Assembly (NCBI GenBank): GCA_900553635.1
Contig: USDU01000022.1
Location: 1 to 18,087, forward strand
From: an uncultured Lachnospiraceae bacterium
GTDB lineage: Bacteria; Bacillota_A; Clostridia; Lachnospirales; Lachnospiraceae
Length of the DNA: 18,087 nt
Reading direction: 5' to 3'
The position numbers and the translations under genes were made by a program. Within the stretch, counting starts at the first letter, position 1. Each line of letters begins with the position of its first letter. Positions 15,444 to 18,087 of this stretch are shown here, piece by piece. The notes beneath the pieces were generated by a model. The model saw nothing but the letters and a program-made list of their open reading frames with translations, had not been told where the DNA came from and did not search any database.

Positions 15444-17053
15444 TTCTTCCGTTTCTCCTTCGCGTATTCGGTCGGGGTTTTGCCGGTGGCTTTCTTAAAG
15501 GCCACGCTGAAATAATGGGGATCGGAAAATCCCACTTCTTCAGCTACCTCATAGGCGCGTTTGGAGGTATTTTCCAGTAGCTGTTTTGCCTTTTCCATCC
15601 TCTTTTTTGTCAGCGCCTCGATAAAGGTCTCTCCGGTATGCGTCTTGAACATGGTGCTGAAATAGCTGGTACTCATGGCCAGATAGGTGCAGACGGAATT
15701 CAGGGTCACATCTGAATTCATGTAGTTGCGTTCAATGTATTCCTGCGCTCTGGCTGCCTGCTTTTTCCCGTAGCTGTCCCGCTGCTCATTCAGAAGCCTG
15801 GAAAGATGTCCGCAGATAGCAATGATGTCCGTGGACATATCCCGAAGCCGCTCGTAGGTATAAAGCCGGTTCATCAGCTCTTTTTCTTCTTTGTATATCT
15901 CATTTTCCTGTTCTTCTTCCAAATCCGCGCTGTTTATCACGCTGAGGAGCAGGTTCTGCATATAGATAATGGAACGGGTCCGATTGGTCCGCCGCTCCCG
16001 GAGCTCCTGGGCGAAGCCCCGCACTTCTTTTTCAATAATCTCCGTATTCCCGGCCTTCACACCTGCCAGAACCCGTTCCGCCCAATGGGACACGTCGATG
16101 GGCGCGCTCTTACTGGCATCCAGCATTTCCGACCAGAGAATCCGGGAACCGCCAAGAAGCCACCGAAGCTCCAGCGCCGCCTTCGCTTTTTCAAAGGACT
16201 GATAGAGCTTCATAATGTCCGATACATCCTCGCCTACGCCTGCCGTTGTATCAATAAACAGCAGCTCTTTGACCGTCTTCTGCACTTCCGTCAGCGTAGT
16301 CTCCGCCCGCTCGTCCAGCTCTTTTTTATTATCCCCATAGAAAATGACTACCGTGCTGGCGTCCATATTCTGAAATACTACGCCCAGCTTCCGCTGTTCA
16401 ATGAGCTCCTGGGTAATATTGTAAATAGAAAACTGTGCCAGTTCCTCCCGCACGCCCGGGTACCGTTCCAGAAACGGCGACAGGTCGTCCCCTGTCACAA
16501 TGGCTGTATTATAGAAGGAACCCGGCAGAGAAACATCCAGATCCTTCATTTTCTCTTCCAGGTTCTCCCGGCGCTCGTCTCCCCGCAGGAGACTGTTCAA
16601 AAAACGCCCGCGCAAAAGAGGCCTGTTGCTCTGATAGGCCCCTTTTAATTTCTTTAATGTGGTTCGTTCGGTCCGCGCTTCATCCAGACGCGCCTTTGCC
16701 TTCAAAAGCACTTCTGTCAGCTCCGACGGTGTGATCGGTTTCAGAATATACTCCATCACCTGATAGCGCACCGCCTGCTTGGCGTACTCAAATTCATCGT
16801 AGCCGCTGATAATAATCGTCTTTGTGTCCGGGCAGTTCTCGAAGATATACTTCGCCAGCTCTATTCCATCCACATAAGGCATACAAATATCCGTCAGTAC
16901 CAGATCCGGCTTCTTCTGTCGAATTACTTCCATGGCATCCCGGCCATTTTCACAGCTTGCTACCAGCTCAAATCCCAGCTTCCCCCACGGGATATTTTCA
17001 CTGATTGCTTCGCGGGTCAGGGCTTCATCGTCTACCAGCAATACCTTGTACAT
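15440..17053 (-). CDS. YesN-type response regulator with AraC DNA-binding domain
   Basis: A 537-residue cytoplasmic regulator. The receiver domain (1-about 120) has Asp8/Asp9, phospho-acceptor Asp55 in LVLTDICMP, Ser83 and Lys105. A long middle region (about 125-425) of the kind common in YesN proteins follows, with several charged, probably helical segments. The C-terminal AraC domain (about 430-537) has LNSVCTYLAMSTSYFSTMF and the second motif AYEVAEEVGFSDPHYFSVAF. A GGGAG ribosome site lies about 5 nt before the ATG. The likely target is the importer promoter, where two 21-bp-spaced direct repeats stand in for the -35 box. Only 24 bp separate it from the DUF1002 gene and no terminator is visible, so read-through from upstream is possible. 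Confidence 0.95.
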   Translation of the reverse strand: MYKVLLVDDEALTREAISENIPWGKLGFELVASCENGRDAMEVIRQKKPDLVLTDICMPYVDGIELAKYIFENCPDTKTIIISGYDEFEYAKQAVRYQVMEYILKPITPSELTEVLLKAKARLDEARTERTTLKKLKGAYQSNRPLLRGRFLNSLLRGDERRENLEEKMKDLDVSLPGSFYNTAIVTGDDLSPFLERYPGVREELAQFSIYNITQELIEQRKLGVVFQNMDASTVVIFYGDNKKELDERAETTLTEVQKTVKELLFIDTTAGVGEDVSDIMKLYQSFEKAKAALELRWLLGGSRILWSEMLDASKSAPIDVSHWAERVLAGVKAGNTEIIEKEVRGFAQELRERRTNRTRSIIYMQNLLLSVINSADLEEEQENEIYKEEKELMNRLYTYERLRDMSTDIIAICGHLSRLLNEQRDSYGKKQAARAQEYIERNYMNSDVTLNSVCTYLAMSTSYFSTMFKTHTGETFIEALTKKRMEKAKQLLENTSKRAYEVAEEVGFSDPHYFSVAFKKATGKTPTEYAKEKRKK

Positions 17054-17077
17054 GTTGCTCCCCCAATGTTATTCTTT

Positions 17078-17974
17078 TTATCCGATAAACTGATTTACCA
17101 GACTCATAATCTTATCAAAAAAGCGGGTAATAAAATTGCCGACCTGCTTGGTATCGATCTTGTCCAGATCCAGGCCCATGCCCTTCAGCTTGTTGTAAAT
17201 CTCTGTGGCCTGCTTCGACAGGGCGTCCACGTCGATATCCAGCTTGCTGATCTTGTTCATCAGGCCAATCAGCTGCTGAACCTGATCATCGGTCAGCTTG
17301 ATGTTAAATTTGTCCATGGCGTCACGGATGATTTTCTCAATGTCTGCGTCGTCTTTTACATTATTTTCCAGAATTTGCTGCTTGATATAGGCCACCATGT
17401 CGGAGGCGGTCTCGGAATCGCCCAGCTGATCACCCAGATCGCCGGTCACTACCAGCTCGTTGACGGCGGTCTCCAGAGCCTGCTCATCTACCTTGGTGCC
17501 GGTCATATCCGCGTAACCCTTAACCGCACCGATCAGAGCGGAGGTTCCGGAGATGTTGGACGGAGCCGCCACGAATACGTTGGCGTCCTGAAGGCCTGCG
17601 GTCAGCAGTGCGTTGGTATACATGTCGATGGTGCAGTAGCTGATGTTATAAGTGGTAACATTCAGGCCGGCGCCCTCCTCAGCCGGACGGATCAGCACGG
17701 ATGATAAGGCGTGGGTGCCGATAACGCTGGATGAAAGGTAAGCGTCCAGATACTGATGCTCCTCCGTATTGGTGATGCTGATCACGTCATAGTCGCTCAG
17801 GTCGCTCTCGCTGATACCCAGAAGCCCCAGCACGGTCGCCCGCTGATCGGCGCTTAAGTCCGCGCCCAGAGCCAGAATCGGCTTGTCGCCTTCTGCCGCC
17901 TGGGCTGTCACACCCATACCAAGTACCAGCGTAAGTGCCAGTACCAATGCCGTAAGTTTCTTTATGCTTTTCAT
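17078..17974 (-). CDS. secreted DUF1002 family protein
   Basis: A 298-residue exported protein resembling the DUF1002 family (YpuA-like) of Bacillota, whose function is not established. Signal peptide 1-26 with cleavage after AQA. The middle region has ILALGADLSADQRATVLGLLG, an EEHQYLD segment and SSVLIRPAEEGAGLNVTTYNIS, typical of the family. The C-terminal half (about 175-298) is a run of charged helices ending in a hydrophobic segment FITRFFDKIMSLVNQFIG. AGGAGG precedes the ATG by 9 nt. The start overlaps the stop of the upstream alpha/beta hydrolase as ATGA, so the two are translated from one mRNA. No link to sugar sensing is visible apart from position. Confidence 0.88.
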   Translation of the reverse strand: MKSIKKLTALVLALTLVLGMGVTAQAAEGDKPILALGADLSADQRATVLGLLGISESDLSDYDVISITNTEEHQYLDAYLSSSVIGTHALSSVLIRPAEEGAGLNVTTYNISYCTIDMYTNALLTAGLQDANVFVAAPSNISGTSALIGAVKGYADMTGTKVDEQALETAVNELVVTGDLGDQLGDSETASDMVAYIKQQILENNVKDDADIEKIIRDAMDKFNIKLTDDQVQQLIGLMNKISKLDIDVDALSKQATEIYNKLKGMGLDLDKIDTKQVGNFITRFFDKIMSLVNQFIG

Positions 17975-18087
17975 GATTTTTTACCTCCTGCTTTCCGCCG
18001 CGGATCGCTCATCCGCACGTACAGCCATGCGTAGAGATCCTTGTAGACCGTAGCCCGGTCCGTCTCATTCAGGATCTCATGTCTGTC
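17971..18087 (-). CDS. C-terminal fragment of an alpha/beta hydrolase
   Basis: Thirty-eight in-frame codons and a TGA reach the right edge without a stop. The peptide begins DRHEILNETDR and continues VYKDLYAWL. This matches the end of lysophospholipase/monoacylglycerol-lipase-like hydrolases (Hydrolase_4, serine aminopeptidase S33 type), where the catalytic His (residue 3 here) lies in RHExLNE and is followed by a helix ending in WL. The remaining 200 or more residues lie outside the window. Its stop overlaps the DUF1002 start. Too short for a substrate call. Confidence 0.72.
   Translation of the reverse strand, partial: DRHEILNETDRATVYKDLYAWLYVRMSDPRRKAGGKKS

Overview
The window looks like chromosomal DNA of a gut-type Bacillota bacterium, most likely a Lachnospiraceae or related Clostridia. 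The evidence is moderate GC with AT-rich intergenic gaps, strong AGGAGG ribosome binding sites, lipoprotein-type solute-binding proteins (SBPs), a YesM/YesN-type two-component pair and a DUF1002 exported protein. Species cannot be told from the sequence alone. No tRNA, rRNA, CRISPR array, insertion sequence or phage gene was seen. All genes but one lie on the minus strand, so transcription runs from high to low coordinates.

Reading in the direction of transcription: (1) The right edge holds the C-terminal end of an alpha/beta hydrolase whose stop overlaps a secreted DUF1002 protein (17078-17974). (2) A sensory cassette follows: an AraC-type response regulator (15440-17053), a YesM-like histidine kinase (13659-15443) and a membrane-anchored sugar-binding protein (12689-13666). 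These are joined by overlapping stops and starts and closed by a terminator at 12641-12687. (3) A sugar ABC importer operon then starts behind a promoter with a perfect TATAAT but no -35 box. A 9-bp direct repeat with 21-bp period sits where the -35 should be. The operon encodes a permease, a double-domain ATPase, a second permease, a lipoprotein SBP and FucU (L-fucose mutarotase). FucU points to L-fucose or a close relative as the cargo. (4) After a terminator comes a two-gene unit with an ATGA overlap: a membrane-tethered SGNH/GDSL esterase and a second lipoprotein SBP. Its transcript appears to end at a hairpin lying inside the 3' coding end of the convergent araC-type gene. (5) The plus-strand AraC/cupin regulator (3461-4330) is divergent from manC, gmd and fcl, which convert mannose-1-phosphate to GDP-L-fucose. 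The last gene is cut by the left edge.

Together the region suggests a fucose-centred locus: extracellular sugar sensing by a three-component system, uptake by a two-permease importer, anomer conversion by FucU, possible surface de-esterification coupled to a second binding protein, and de novo GDP-L-fucose synthesis for surface glycans. No fucokinase, GDP-fucose pyrophosphorylase, fucose isomerase or aldolase is present here, so the fate of imported sugar is not shown. The most original parts are the anchored-SBP/kinase/regulator cassette with its probable operator, and the coupled esterase-SBP pair that has no permease of its own.
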